From Xanthobacteraceae bacterium (GTDB taxonomy: Bacteria > Pseudomonadota > Alphaproteobacteria > Rhizobiales > Xanthobacteraceae): DNA of 11,578 bases. The notes beneath the pieces were generated by a model. That model was not told the DNA's origin and did not search any database. It worked only from the letters and a program-made list of their open reading frames with translations. The stretch spans positions 1 to 11,578 of the forward strand of contig JAIESC010000244.1 in NCBI GenBank assembly GCA_019746355.1, given 5' to 3'. The translations under genes were made by a program, and so were the position numbers. Below are positions 1 to 6,698 of this stretch, one piece after another (positions within the stretch are counted from its first letter, which is position 1; each line of letters starts with the position of its first letter).

Positions 1-76
1 GACGAACCGCCGTATACGGAACCGTACGTACGGTGGTGTGGGAGGGGGAGGCCGCAAGGCTTTCCCCCTACCCGAT
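1..76 (+). mobile_element. 3' end of a group II intron (domains V and VI), partial
   Basis: A domain V hairpin is readable at 6-37. A 9-bp lower helix pairs 6-14 with 29-37 (one G-U), followed by a 4-bp upper helix, a GAAC tetraloop at 19-22 and a two-base CG bulge at 27-28. A domain VI hairpin follows at 40-73: GGG (40-42) pairs with CCC (71-73), G44-48 pairs with C64-68, and a GCAA loop sits at 54-57. An unpaired A at 70 is in the place of the branch-point adenosine, seven nucleotides from the expected 3' splice site after the terminal AT at 75-76. Group II introns are self-splicing ribozymes and retroelements, usually carrying a reverse transcriptase/maturase in domain IV. That part, if present, lies left of the window. 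The intron and its reverse transcriptase would be read on the plus strand. The assignment rests on structure recognised by eye. Confidence 0.85.
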
Positions 77-139
77 TTTGCGCCGCAGCAGGGAAAAGTA
101 AGCAACCGCTAAGCCTGCGCAGCAACGAGTGCTTTACCC

Positions 140-382
140 GTGGCACGTAGCCTTCGCGGCATGGGAACGCGCATCCAGCAGGCTCACGGACAGGCGATCG
201 CGCTCGAGGCCAGCGCCGGCCTTGCGCTCGGCTGCCTCTATTCGTCTTCGCACGAGTTCGAGGCCGAGATCATCCGCGCGCGGCTTGCCGCGAACGACGA
301 GAAGGCCCGCGTGCAGCGCGCCTGCTGCGCGTTCCTGGCTGCCGCTGCAGCGGTCATCGCACTCGCCTATCTCGCAGCCTGA
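140..382 (+). CDS. Small hypothetical protein with a C-terminal membrane helix
   Basis: This frame encodes up to 80 residues from a GTG, or 73 from the in-frame ATG at 161. I do not recognise the family. Codon use has the strong G/C third-position bias of the neighbouring genes, which supports real coding. The N-terminal two thirds looks amphipathic and helical with many charged residues. The last ~17 residues (AFLAAAAAVIALAYLAA) form one hydrophobic stretch at the very end, preceded by a Cys-Cys pair. That arrangement resembles a tail-anchored inner-membrane protein, but this is inference. The frame is closed by a stop at 110-112, so it does not read out of the intron tail ending at 76. No good Shine-Dalgarno sequence precedes either start. 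It lies 54 bp before the SDR gene and could share its transcript. It may also be a degraded remnant. Confidence 0.45.
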   Translation: MARSLRGMGTRIQQAHGQAIALEASAGLALGCLYSSSHEFEAEIIRARLAANDEKARVQRACCAFLAAAAAVIALAYLAA

Positions 383-436
383 ATCCGCATAGCCGCACCG
401 GTTGACGGGTCACGCGCGATCCGCAATCGAAGGGGC

Positions 437-1237
437 ATGACATCCGTGCTGCAGGGCAAGGTCGCGCTCGTCACCGGCGCAAGCCGCGGCATCGGCAAGG
501 CTATCGCGCTCGAGCTTGCGCAAGCGGGCTGCGATGTGATGCTGACCGCCCGCGATCGCGCGGCGCTGGCATCGACAGCAGACGCCATCCGCGCGCTCGG
601 ACGCAGAGCGGAAATTCATCTGGCCGATCTCCTGGGCACGGGCGAGCCGGGCAAGCTCGCGGCCGCGACCGAAGGCGTATTCGGCGGTCTCGACGTTCTC
701 GTCAACAACGCGGGCGCGGCGCGGCGCGGTGATTTCTTCAAGCTCTCCGACGCCGACTGGGAGCAGGGGTTTGGACTGAAATTCTTCGCCCAGGTGCAAC
801 TCACCCGCGCGGTCTGGCCGATGCTGAAGGCGCGCGGCGGCTCGGTCGTCGCCATCGCCGGGATCGGCGGCCGTGCGCCGGTCGCCGACTACATGATCGG
901 ATCCTCGGTGATCGGTGCCCAGCTTGCGTTCATGAAGGCGCTGGCCGACATCGGCAAGCGGGACGGCGTGCAGGTGAATTCGGTCAATCCCGGCTCGGTG
1001 GACACCGACCGCTTGCGCCATAGGCTCGGCATCATCATGAAGCGCACCGGCCTCGACGAGGCCGCGGCGATCGAGCATCACCGCAAGGAGCTCGACATCA
1101 CCCGCTTCGGCCAGCCCGACGACGTGGCGGGCCTCGTCGCCTTCATCGTCTCGCCGCGCGGACGCTGGCTGCACGGCTCGACGATCGATATCGACGGCGG
1201 CCAGGTCGACCCGCTGCGGATGTCGAAATACGATTGA
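437..1237 (+). CDS. SDR-family oxidoreductase, divergent catalytic site
   Basis: This 266-residue protein is a classical-length short-chain dehydrogenase/reductase with a Rossmann fold. The cofactor motif TGASRGIG is at 13-20, Asp64 sits in the adenine-pocket position, NNAG is at 90-93, and a PGSVDT segment follows the active site. R39 after strand 2 suggests NADP(H), but this is inference. The active site is unusual. Tyr152 is present, but the Lys expected four residues later is Ser156. The Asn of the tetrad aligns with Lys115, and the Ser of the usual NISS segment is replaced in IAGIGG (140-145). It may therefore use other residues, act on a carbonyl in a different way, or have lost dehydrogenase activity. 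The substrate is unknown. The annotated ATG has AAGGGG (430-435) only one base away. The GTG at 446 gives better spacing and a typical LQGKVALVTG start. The amidohydrolase gene follows after 50 bp, so the two are probably co-transcribed. Confidence 0.92.
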   Translation: MTSVLQGKVALVTGASRGIGKAIALELAQAGCDVMLTARDRAALASTADAIRALGRRAEIHLADLLGTGEPGKLAAATEGVFGGLDVLVNNAGAARRGDFFKLSDADWEQGFGLKFFAQVQLTRAVWPMLKARGGSVVAIAGIGGRAPVADYMIGSSVIGAQLAFMKALADIGKRDGVQVNSVNPGSVDTDRLRHRLGIIMKRTGLDEAAAIEHHRKELDITRFGQPDDVAGLVAFIVSPRGRWLHGSTIDIDGGQVDPLRMSKYD

Positions 1238-1276
1238 AGGCCGATGCCGCGCGGTCGTGGAGCGCGCACAGACAAC

Positions 1277-1282
1277 AAGGAG
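1277..1282 (+). promoter_or_regulatory. Ribosome binding site fixing the amidohydrolase start
   Basis: AAGGAG lies five bases before the ATG at 1288. It selects that start over the in-frame TTG at 1234, which overlaps the SDR stop codon and would add 18 residues with no family resemblance. Confidence 0.85.
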
Positions 1283-1287
1283 AAACC

Positions 1288-2652
1288 ATGCGTCGCAAGC
1301 TGATCAAAGGCGCGGCCGTCGTCAGCATGGACGCGGCGATTGGAGATATGCCGAGGGGCGATGTTCTGATCGAGGCGGATCGGATCGCGGCCGTTGCGCC
1401 GAGCATCGCCGCCGATGACGCCGAGGTGATCGACGCCTCGCGGATGCTGCTGCTGCCCGGCCTGATCAACGGCCATCTGCACACCTGGCAGACCGGCCTG
1501 CGCGGGCTTGCCGCCGACTGGACGGTCGCCGAGTACATGCAGGCGATGCATCGCGGGCTTGCGACGCTGTTCCGCCCGGAAGACATCCACATCGCCAATC
1601 TCTGCGGCGCGCTCAACCAGATCAACAACGGCGCGACCACGCTGGTCGACTGGTGCCACAACAATCCGACGCCGGCGCACAGCGACGCCGCCGTGCAAGG
1701 CCTCGCCGATGCGGGCATCCGCGCGCTGTTCCTGCACGGCTCGCCGAAACCGGATCCCAAGCCCGGCCAGAAGCATTTCAGCGAGGTGCCGATGCCGCGC
1801 GGCGAGGCGGAGCGCTTCTGCAAGGGGCGCTTTGCGAGCCGCGACGGGCTTCTCAGCTTCGGTCTTGCGATCCTCGGTCCTTATTACTCGACCTACGAGG
1901 TGACCAAGCAGGACCTGGCGCTGGCGCGCGAGCTCGATCTGTTCGCCAGCATGCATGTCGGCGGCGGCAAGGGGATGGTGCCGGACGGCTTCGAGCGCCT
2001 GCTCGACGACGGTCTGGTCGACCGGCACCTGACGGTCGTGCACGGCAACGACATTGCGCCCGACACGGTGCGGCGGATCGCCGATCGCGGCGGCAGCTTC
2101 ACGGTCACCGCCGAGATCGAATTGCAGATGGGCTACGGCGATCCGCTCACCGGAATCCTGCATGAGCACGAGGCCCCGATCTCGATCGGCACCGACGTCG
2201 AGCCCGCGGTCGGCTCCGACCTCTTCACCTGCATGCGGCTGACGCTGCAGCATGAGCGCAACCGCGGCATCATCGAGACGCTGGAACGAACCGGCAGCCG
2301 GCCGCAGCGCTCGGCGGTGACCTGCCGCGACGCGCTCGCCTGGGTGACGACCGACGCGGCGAAGATCGCCGGCCTCGACGACCGCGTCGGCTCGATCACG
2401 CCGGGCAAGCAGGCCGACATCGTCCTGCTGCGGACCGACGCGCTCAACATGACGCCGATGCGCGACCTCGTCGGCTGTGCCGTGACGCAGGCCGCAACCG
2501 CCAATGTCGACACCGTGCTGATCGCCGGCCGCATCGTGAAGCAGGCGGGCCGGCTGCTGGCGGACGATCTCGCGGCAAAGCTTGCCAGGCTGCAGAGCTC
2601 GGGCGACCGCATCCTCGCCGATTTCAAAGCGCTTCCGTCGCGCGCCGCGTGA
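1288..2652 (+). CDS. Amidohydrolase of the ATZ/TRZ-like group, substrate unknown
   Basis: This 454-residue protein belongs to the metal-dependent amidohydrolase superfamily, which hydrolyses C-N bonds or deaminates in a TIM barrel. The N-terminal beta-sandwich strand (about 1-55) leads into LPGLINGHLH, giving metal ligands His63 and His65. Further ligands are His223 (in SMHVGGG), His252 (VHGND) and Asp303 (IGTD). The C-terminal SITPGKQADIVLL segment restores the sandwich, as is usual for cytosine deaminase/chlorohydrolase-like enzymes. The residue three after His223, normally the catalytic Glu of deaminases in this group (HxxE), is Gly226. This makes a plain aminohydrolase of the adenosine/SAH type less likely. 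No signal peptide is seen, so it is cytoplasmic. It follows the SDR gene and may act in the same catabolic route for a heterocyclic or amide compound. That is inference from adjacency only. Confidence 0.92.
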   Translation: MRRKLIKGAAVVSMDAAIGDMPRGDVLIEADRIAAVAPSIAADDAEVIDASRMLLLPGLINGHLHTWQTGLRGLAADWTVAEYMQAMHRGLATLFRPEDIHIANLCGALNQINNGATTLVDWCHNNPTPAHSDAAVQGLADAGIRALFLHGSPKPDPKPGQKHFSEVPMPRGEAERFCKGRFASRDGLLSFGLAILGPYYSTYEVTKQDLALARELDLFASMHVGGGKGMVPDGFERLLDDGLVDRHLTVVHGNDIAPDTVRRIADRGGSFTVTAEIELQMGYGDPLTGILHEHEAPISIGTDVEPAVGSDLFTCMRLTLQHERNRGIIETLERTGSRPQRSAVTCRDALAWVTTDAAKIAGLDDRVGSITPGKQADIVLLRTDALNMTPMRDLVGCAVTQAATANVDTVLIAGRIVKQAGRLLADDLAAKLARLQSSGDRILADFKALPSRAA

Positions 2653-2799
2653 CGCCACGCTCGATCCTGGAAACCTTGCTCAATGCGTGTATCGTCTGTA
2701 TTTGACAACTATAACTGGTAGACAGAAAAAACGAACCCATTTGTATTTGGGTGCAGCTGTCCGACGGACGTTGCCGCTCGAGCTCGCATGCGCGCGGCA
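2653..2799. other. Convergent intergenic gap with a lower-GC patch
   Basis: No gene is supported here. Bases about 2690-2750 are clearly more A/T-rich than the flanking genes. They contain TTGACA (2702-2707) with no matching -10 at normal distance, the sequence ACTGGTAGACAG reminiscent of GntR/FadR-type operator half-sites, and a 5-bp inverted repeat ACCCA/TGGGT (2735-2739 and 2748-2752). No strong terminator for the amidohydrolase gene is visible. The convergent glnA terminator hairpin just to the right may serve both strands. Confidence 0.4.
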
Positions 2800-2831
2800 G
2801 AGAAAAGGGGCGCTCCGCAGAGTGCCCCTTT
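2800..2831 (-). terminator. Rho-independent terminator of glnA
   Basis: A 12-bp stem pairs 2804-2815 with 2820-2831 (one G-U) around a CGCA loop. Read on the minus strand it ends GCGCCCCTTTTCTCT, so a U-rich run follows the GC stem. It starts about 43 bp past the glnA stop codon. On the plus strand the trailing sequence is only TTTCAG, so any effect on the amidohydrolase transcript would be weaker. Confidence 0.8.
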
Positions 2832-2873
2832 CAGTTGTGCACCGATGGTCGTCCCGGAGGAAGGACGCCGGCG

Positions 2874-4283
2874 TTACGCCGAGTAGTACATGTCGAACTC
2901 GACCGGATGCGGGGTGTGCTCGAAGCGGATCACCTCGGTCATCTTCAGCTCGATGTAGCTGTCGATGAAATCGTCATCGAACACGCCGCCGACCTTGAGG
3001 AAGTCGCGGTCCTTGTTGAGGCTGTCGAGCGCCTCGCGGAGCGAGCCGCAGACGGTCGGGATCTTCTTCAGCTCCTTCGGCGGCAGGTCGTAGAGGTCCT
3101 TGTCCATGGCCTCGCCGGGGTTGAGCTTGTTCTTGATCCCGTCGAGACCGGCCATCAGCATCGCGGCGAAGCCGAGATACGGATTGGCGAGCGGGTCGGG
3201 GAAGCGAACCTCGACGCGCTTGGCCTTCGGGTTGGTGGTCCACGGAATACGGCACGACGCCGAACGGTTGCGCGCCGAGTAGGCGAGCAGCACCGGGGCC
3301 TCGAAGCCCGGCACCAGACGCTTGTACGAGTTGGTGGTCGGGTTGGTGAAGGCGTTGATCGACTTGGCGTGCTTGATGATGCCGGCGATGTAGGAGAGGC
3401 AGATGTCGGAAAGGTCGGCGTATTTGTTGCCGGCGAACACCGGCTTGCCACCCTTCCAGATCGACTGGTGGCAGTGCATGCCCGAGCCGTTGTCGCCGTA
3501 GATCGGCTTCGGCATGAAGGTCGCGGACTTGCCGTAGATGTTGGCGACCATCTGGATGCAGTACTTGTAGATCTGCATGCGGTCGGCCATGACGGTGAGC
3601 GTCGAGAACTTGAGGCCCAGCTCGTGCTGCGCCGAGGCCACCTCGTGGTGGTGCTTCTCGACCGCGCAGCCCATACGCGCCATCGCCGCGAGCATCTCCG
3701 AGCGCATGTCCTGCACCGAGTCCTGCGGCGGGACCGGGAAGTAGCCCTTCTTGGTGCCGATGCGGTGACCGAGGTTGCCGCCCTCGTAGGAGGTGTCGGA
3801 GTTGATCGGCAGCTCGACCTGATCGAGCTTGAAGCCGGTGTTGTACGGATCGGCCTTGTACTTGACGTCGTCGAACACGAAGAACTCGGCCTCCGGGCCG
3901 AAGAAGATGGTGTCGCCGACGCCCTGCGACTTGACCATCGCCTCTGCCTTCTTGGCGATGCCGCGTGGGTCGCGGTTGTAGGGCTCGCCGGTGGTCGGCT
4001 CGAGCACGTCGCAGACCAGCACCATCGTGGTCTCGGCGAAGAACGGATCGATGCAGGCCGACGCCGGGTCGGGCATCAGGCACATGTCGGATTCGTTGAT
4101 CGCCTTCCAGCCGGCGATCGAAGAGCCGTCAAACATCTGACCTTCGGAGAACGTTTCTTCCTCGATCATCGACACGTCGAACGTGACGTGCTGCCACTTG
4201 CCGCGCGGATCCGTGAAGCGCAAATCGACGTATTTCACGTCGTTGTCCTTGATCATTTTCATGACGTTCTTGGCGGTAGTCAT
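2874..4283 (-). CDS. glnA: Glutamine synthetase, type I (GSI-beta)
   Basis: This 469-residue enzyme makes glutamine from glutamate, ammonia and ATP as a cytoplasmic dodecamer, the entry point of ammonium assimilation. The length is normal for GSI. Seen motifs are FDGSSIAGW (51-59), metal ligands in GPEAEFF (E131, E133), NGSGMHCH (265-272), [10 protein letters not shown] (338-347) and RFPDP (360-364). Tyr398 in DLYDLPP is the adenylylation site by which GlnE switches off the enzyme, placing it in the regulated GSI-beta class. It lies 62 bp downstream of glnB on the same strand and is probably read from the glnB promoter. The gap also holds an 11-bp palindrome TCAAAATTTGA at 4317-4327 whose role is unknown. 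A GGGAAAGAG purine run precedes the ATG. Termination is at the hairpin downstream. Confidence 0.98.
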   Translation of the reverse strand: MTTAKNVMKMIKDNDVKYVDLRFTDPRGKWQHVTFDVSMIEEETFSEGQMFDGSSIAGWKAINESDMCLMPDPASACIDPFFAETTMVLVCDVLEPTTGEPYNRDPRGIAKKAEAMVKSQGVGDTIFFGPEAEFFVFDDVKYKADPYNTGFKLDQVELPINSDTSYEGGNLGHRIGTKKGYFPVPPQDSVQDMRSEMLAAMARMGCAVEKHHHEVASAQHELGLKFSTLTVMADRMQIYKYCIQMVANIYGKSATFMPKPIYGDNGSGMHCHQSIWKGGKPVFAGNKYADLSDICLSYIAGIIKHAKSINAFTNPTTNSYKRLVPGFEAPVLLAYSARNRSASCRIPWTTNPKAKRVEVRFPDPLANPYLGFAAMLMAGLDGIKNKLNPGEAMDKDLYDLPPKELKKIPTVCGSLREALDSLNKDRDFLKVGGVFDDDFIDSYIELKMTEVIRFEHTPHPVEFDMYYSA

Positions 4284-4345
4284 GCAACTCTTTCCCTTTC
4301 GTGACGGGCTCTGCAGTCAAAATTTGAATGGATCGGCGCGTCAGA

Positions 4346-4690
<345 letters not shown>

Positions 4691-4741
4691 TCACTTTCCC
4701 GGGCGGTCCGGACAGGTCACCGGCAGCACCACGATCTCGAT

Positions 4742-4758
4742 AGCAGGGTCCGTGCCAA
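4742..4758 (-). promoter_or_regulatory. Sigma-54 (RpoN) promoter of glnBA
   Basis: The minus strand reads TTGGCACG-N4-CTGCT. The -24 block matches the consensus YTGGCACG at every position. The -12 block differs from TTGCW by one base, and the invariant GG and GC are exactly ten bases apart. Transcription would start near 4731, leaving a leader of about 47 bases before the glnB ATG. NtrC-dependent sigma-54 expression of glnBA is known in rhizobia and Azospirillum, so nitrogen-limited induction is expected. I did not find a convincing NtrC box upstream. A perfect inverted repeat AATTCG-C-CGAATT (4794-4806) lies about 40 bp upstream and could be an operator or part of a second promoter. Confidence 0.8.
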
Positions 4759-4927
4759 GGGCGGAAATGCCCGAAATGACGTGTTTTTTCGCCAATTCGC
4801 CGAATTTTGCAGCAATCGCGCATTCGGGGGGCGCCCACACGCGCCCATGGATTAGGCAGCTTGCCTATTCCGTGGTCAAGGCCTGCCGCGTTGTGGCGAT
4901 TTGTCCCCGCCGATAGTGTCGCCCGCG

Positions 4928-6427
4928 ATGATTGAACTCCTGACCACGGCGGAGATGGCCACGGCCGATCGCCTGACGATCGAAGGCGGCACCCCCGGCA
5001 TCCGGCTGATGGAGCAGGCGGGACGTGCGGTCGCCGACGCGGTGACGCGGCATTCGTCCGGCGCGGTTTGCGTGGTGGCGGGGCCCGGCAACAACGGCGG
5101 CGACGGCTTCGTCTGCGCGCGCATCCTGGCCGAGCGCGGCTATCCGGTCCGGCTGCTGCTCCTTGGCGAGCGCGACAAGCTCAAAGGCGACGCTGCGGAG
5201 GCATCGCGAAGCTTCAAGGGCGCGGTCGAGCCGGCCGAGCCTGCGGGCCTCGCCGGCGCTGACCTCATTGTCGATGCGCTGTTCGGCGCGGGGCTTGACC
5301 GGCCGCTGAGCGGCGCGGCGCTCACGATGATCGAGGCGATCAACGCTGCGGACGCTGCCGTCGTCGCGGTCGATCTGCCGAGCGGCATCAACGGCACCAG
5401 CGGTGCGGTGATGGGCGCGGCGGTTGAGGCGAGCGAGACGGTGACGTTCTTTCGCCGCAAGCCCGGTCACGTGCTGCTGCCGGGGCGGCTGCATTGCGGG
5501 ACGGTGGAGGTTGCCGACATCGGCATTCCGGACAGTGTGTTGCCCCGCATCGCGCCGCGCATCTTCGCCAACGCGCCGACGCTGTGGTCGGCAAAGTTTC
5601 CGGTGCCCGGGCCGGGCGGGCATAAGTACGGGCGCGGCCATGCCGTGGTCGTGTCGGGCGATCAGTCGCACACCGGAGCCGCGCGGCTTGCCGCACGCGG
5701 CGCGCTGCGGGCCGGGGCCGGCCTCGTCACGCTTGCGAGCCCGCGCGAGGCACTTGCCGTCAATGCCGCGGCGAGCCTTGCCGTCATGGTGCGCCCGCTC
5801 GGTGGCGCGCCCGAGCTTTCCGCGATGCTCGCCGACCCGCGGCTGAACACGGTCGTACTCGGGCCCGGCGGCGGCGTGGGCGCGCCGATGCGCGACATGG
5901 TGCTGGCGGCGCTCGCCGGGGATCGCGCGGTGGTCCTCGACGCCGACGCGCTCACGAGCTTCGCCGAGACGCCGGAAACGCTGTTTGCGGCCATCAAGGT
6001 GCGCGGCGCTTCGCCGACGGTGCTGACCCCGCACGAGGGCGAATTCGCGCGACTGTTCAAGACAGAACCGCAAGCGGCTGATATCCCGTCAAAATACGAC
6101 CGGGCCCGGCAGGCCGCCGAAGCCTCCGCGGCGGTCGTGCTGCTCAAGGGCTCGGACACCGTGGTGGCAGAGCCGGGCGGGCGGGGCTCGATCACCGAGA
6201 ATGCGCCGCCATGGCTTGCGACCGCCGGCTCAGGCGACGTGCTGGCGGGCTTCATCGCCGGGCTGCTGGCGCAGGGGATGCCGGCCTTCGAAGCCGCCAG
6301 CGCCGCGACCTGGCTGCACGGCGAGACCGGCAGCGAGGCGGGACCGGGCCTGATCGCCGAGGATCTGCCGGATGCGCTGCGCGCCGTCTACCGGCGGTTG
6401 TTCGTCGATCTCGGGGTCTGGCCGTAG
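4928..6427 (+). CDS. nnr: Bifunctional NAD(P)H-hydrate repair enzyme (epimerase + dehydratase)
   Basis: This 499-residue fusion repairs hydrated NADH and NADPH. The N-terminal YjeF_N domain (about 1-215) epimerises R- to S-NAD(P)HX. It carries GPGNNGGDG (52-60), DALFGAGLDRPL (116-127) and VDLPSGINGTSG (148-159). The C-terminal ribokinase-like domain (about 225-499) dehydrates S-NAD(P)HX using ADP. It carries TPHEGEF (367-373), LKGSDTVV and AGSGD (433-437), with Asp437 in the catalytic position. Length and domain order match the E. coli fused enzyme. I chose the ATG at 4928 because MIELLTTAEMATADRL is a typical family start. The upstream TTG at 4901 adds nine unconserved residues. No clear Shine-Dalgarno precedes 4928, so initiation may be weak or the message nearly leaderless. 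It is divergent from glnB across 243 bp. Confidence 0.97.
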   Translation: MIELLTTAEMATADRLTIEGGTPGIRLMEQAGRAVADAVTRHSSGAVCVVAGPGNNGGDGFVCARILAERGYPVRLLLLGERDKLKGDAAEASRSFKGAVEPAEPAGLAGADLIVDALFGAGLDRPLSGAALTMIEAINAADAAVVAVDLPSGINGTSGAVMGAAVEASETVTFFRRKPGHVLLPGRLHCGTVEVADIGIPDSVLPRIAPRIFANAPTLWSAKFPVPGPGGHKYGRGHAVVVSGDQSHTGAARLAARGALRAGAGLVTLASPREALAVNAAASLAVMVRPLGGAPELSAMLADPRLNTVVLGPGGGVGAPMRDMVLAALAGDRAVVLDADALTSFAETPETLFAAIKVRGASPTVLTPHEGEFARLFKTEPQAADIPSKYDRARQAAEASAAVVLLKGSDTVVAEPGGRGSITENAPPWLATAGSGDVLAGFIAGLLAQGMPAFEAASAATWLHGETGSEAGPGLIAEDLPDALRAVYRRLFVDLGVWP

Positions 6428-6476
6428 GTGCTGATCGGTCCCACTTTAAGGATGGTGCCCCCGACAAAGGCCATGA

Positions 6477-6482
6477 TATAAG
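6477..6482 (+). promoter_or_regulatory. Possible -10 element for the tRNA-Leu gene
   Basis: TATAAG matches the sigma-70 -10 consensus at five of six positions and would start transcription about 40 bases before the tRNA 5' end. No convincing -35 element lies at the right distance, so this is only a candidate. Confidence 0.3.
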
Positions 6483-6527
6483 CCGCGCCGCTCAGCCGAT
6501 TGCGGTGCTGCTCCATCCCACTCCAGG

Positions 6528-6612
6528 GCGGGCGTGGCGGAACTGGTAGACGCGCGGGATTTAGGTTCCCGTGACGAAAGTCGTGGGGGTTCGAAACCCT
6601 CCGCCCGCACCA
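6528..6612 (+). tRNA. tRNA-Leu (anticodon UAG)
   Basis: The 85-base cloverleaf has acceptor strand GCGGGCG (6528-6534) pairing with CGCCCGC (6602-6608), discriminator A6609 and an encoded CCA at 6610-6612. The D arm contains GGTAGAC. The anticodon stem CGGGA/TCCCG encloses loop TTTAGGT, placing anticodon TAG at 6562-6564, which reads CUA and related CUN leucine codons. A long variable arm (TGACGAAAGTCG region) is typical of class II tRNA-Leu, and the T arm contains GTTCGAA. It sits between nnr and tig on the same strand. Confidence 0.97.
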
Positions 6613-6698
6613 CGCCGGGCACACCGCCGGCCGATCCCTGCTTTATCAGCGGGCCCTTCTGAACGCCGCAGCCGCCGCCCAACGCGAAGATTGTCGAG

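Noticed and set aside
1234..1287. Upstream TTG start for the amidohydrolase, overlapping the SDR stop
   Set aside because: The ATG at 1288 has a strong, well-spaced AAGGAG, and the extra residues look like leader sequence.
1078..2658. Long minus-strand open frame (526 codons) antisense to the SDR and amidohydrolase genes
   Set aside because: It mirrors the GC-biased plus-strand genes, has low-complexity Arg/Ala/His-rich translation and no recognisable domain. The plus-strand proteins are clear family members.
2702..2707. TTGACA as a plus-strand promoter
   Set aside because: There is no acceptable -10 at 16-18 bp and no gene downstream on that strand. It is kept only as a remark on the AT-rich patch.
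2751..4304. Plus-strand open frame (517 codons) across glnA
   Set aside because: It is fully antisense to an unmistakable glutamine synthetase, and its translation is repetitive Val/Arg/His-rich sequence typical of a GC shadow frame.
4808..4822. TGC-N9-GCA as an NtrC binding site upstream of glnB
   Set aside because: The half-sites are two bases too close and the inner positions do not match the GCAC/GTGC pattern.
4865..6073. Minus-strand open frame (402 codons) across nnr
   Set aside because: It is a shadow of the conserved nnr coding sequence, with no family resemblance.
6528..6612. tRNA-Leu as an attachment site for an integrated element
   Set aside because: Conserved housekeeping genes flank it on both sides, there is no integrase, and I see no repeat of the tRNA 3' end in the window.
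6636..6653. Hairpin CCC(T)GCT-TTATC-AGCGGG as a tRNA terminator
   Set aside because: It has a bulged stem, only six base pairs and no U run after it. It is too weak to call.
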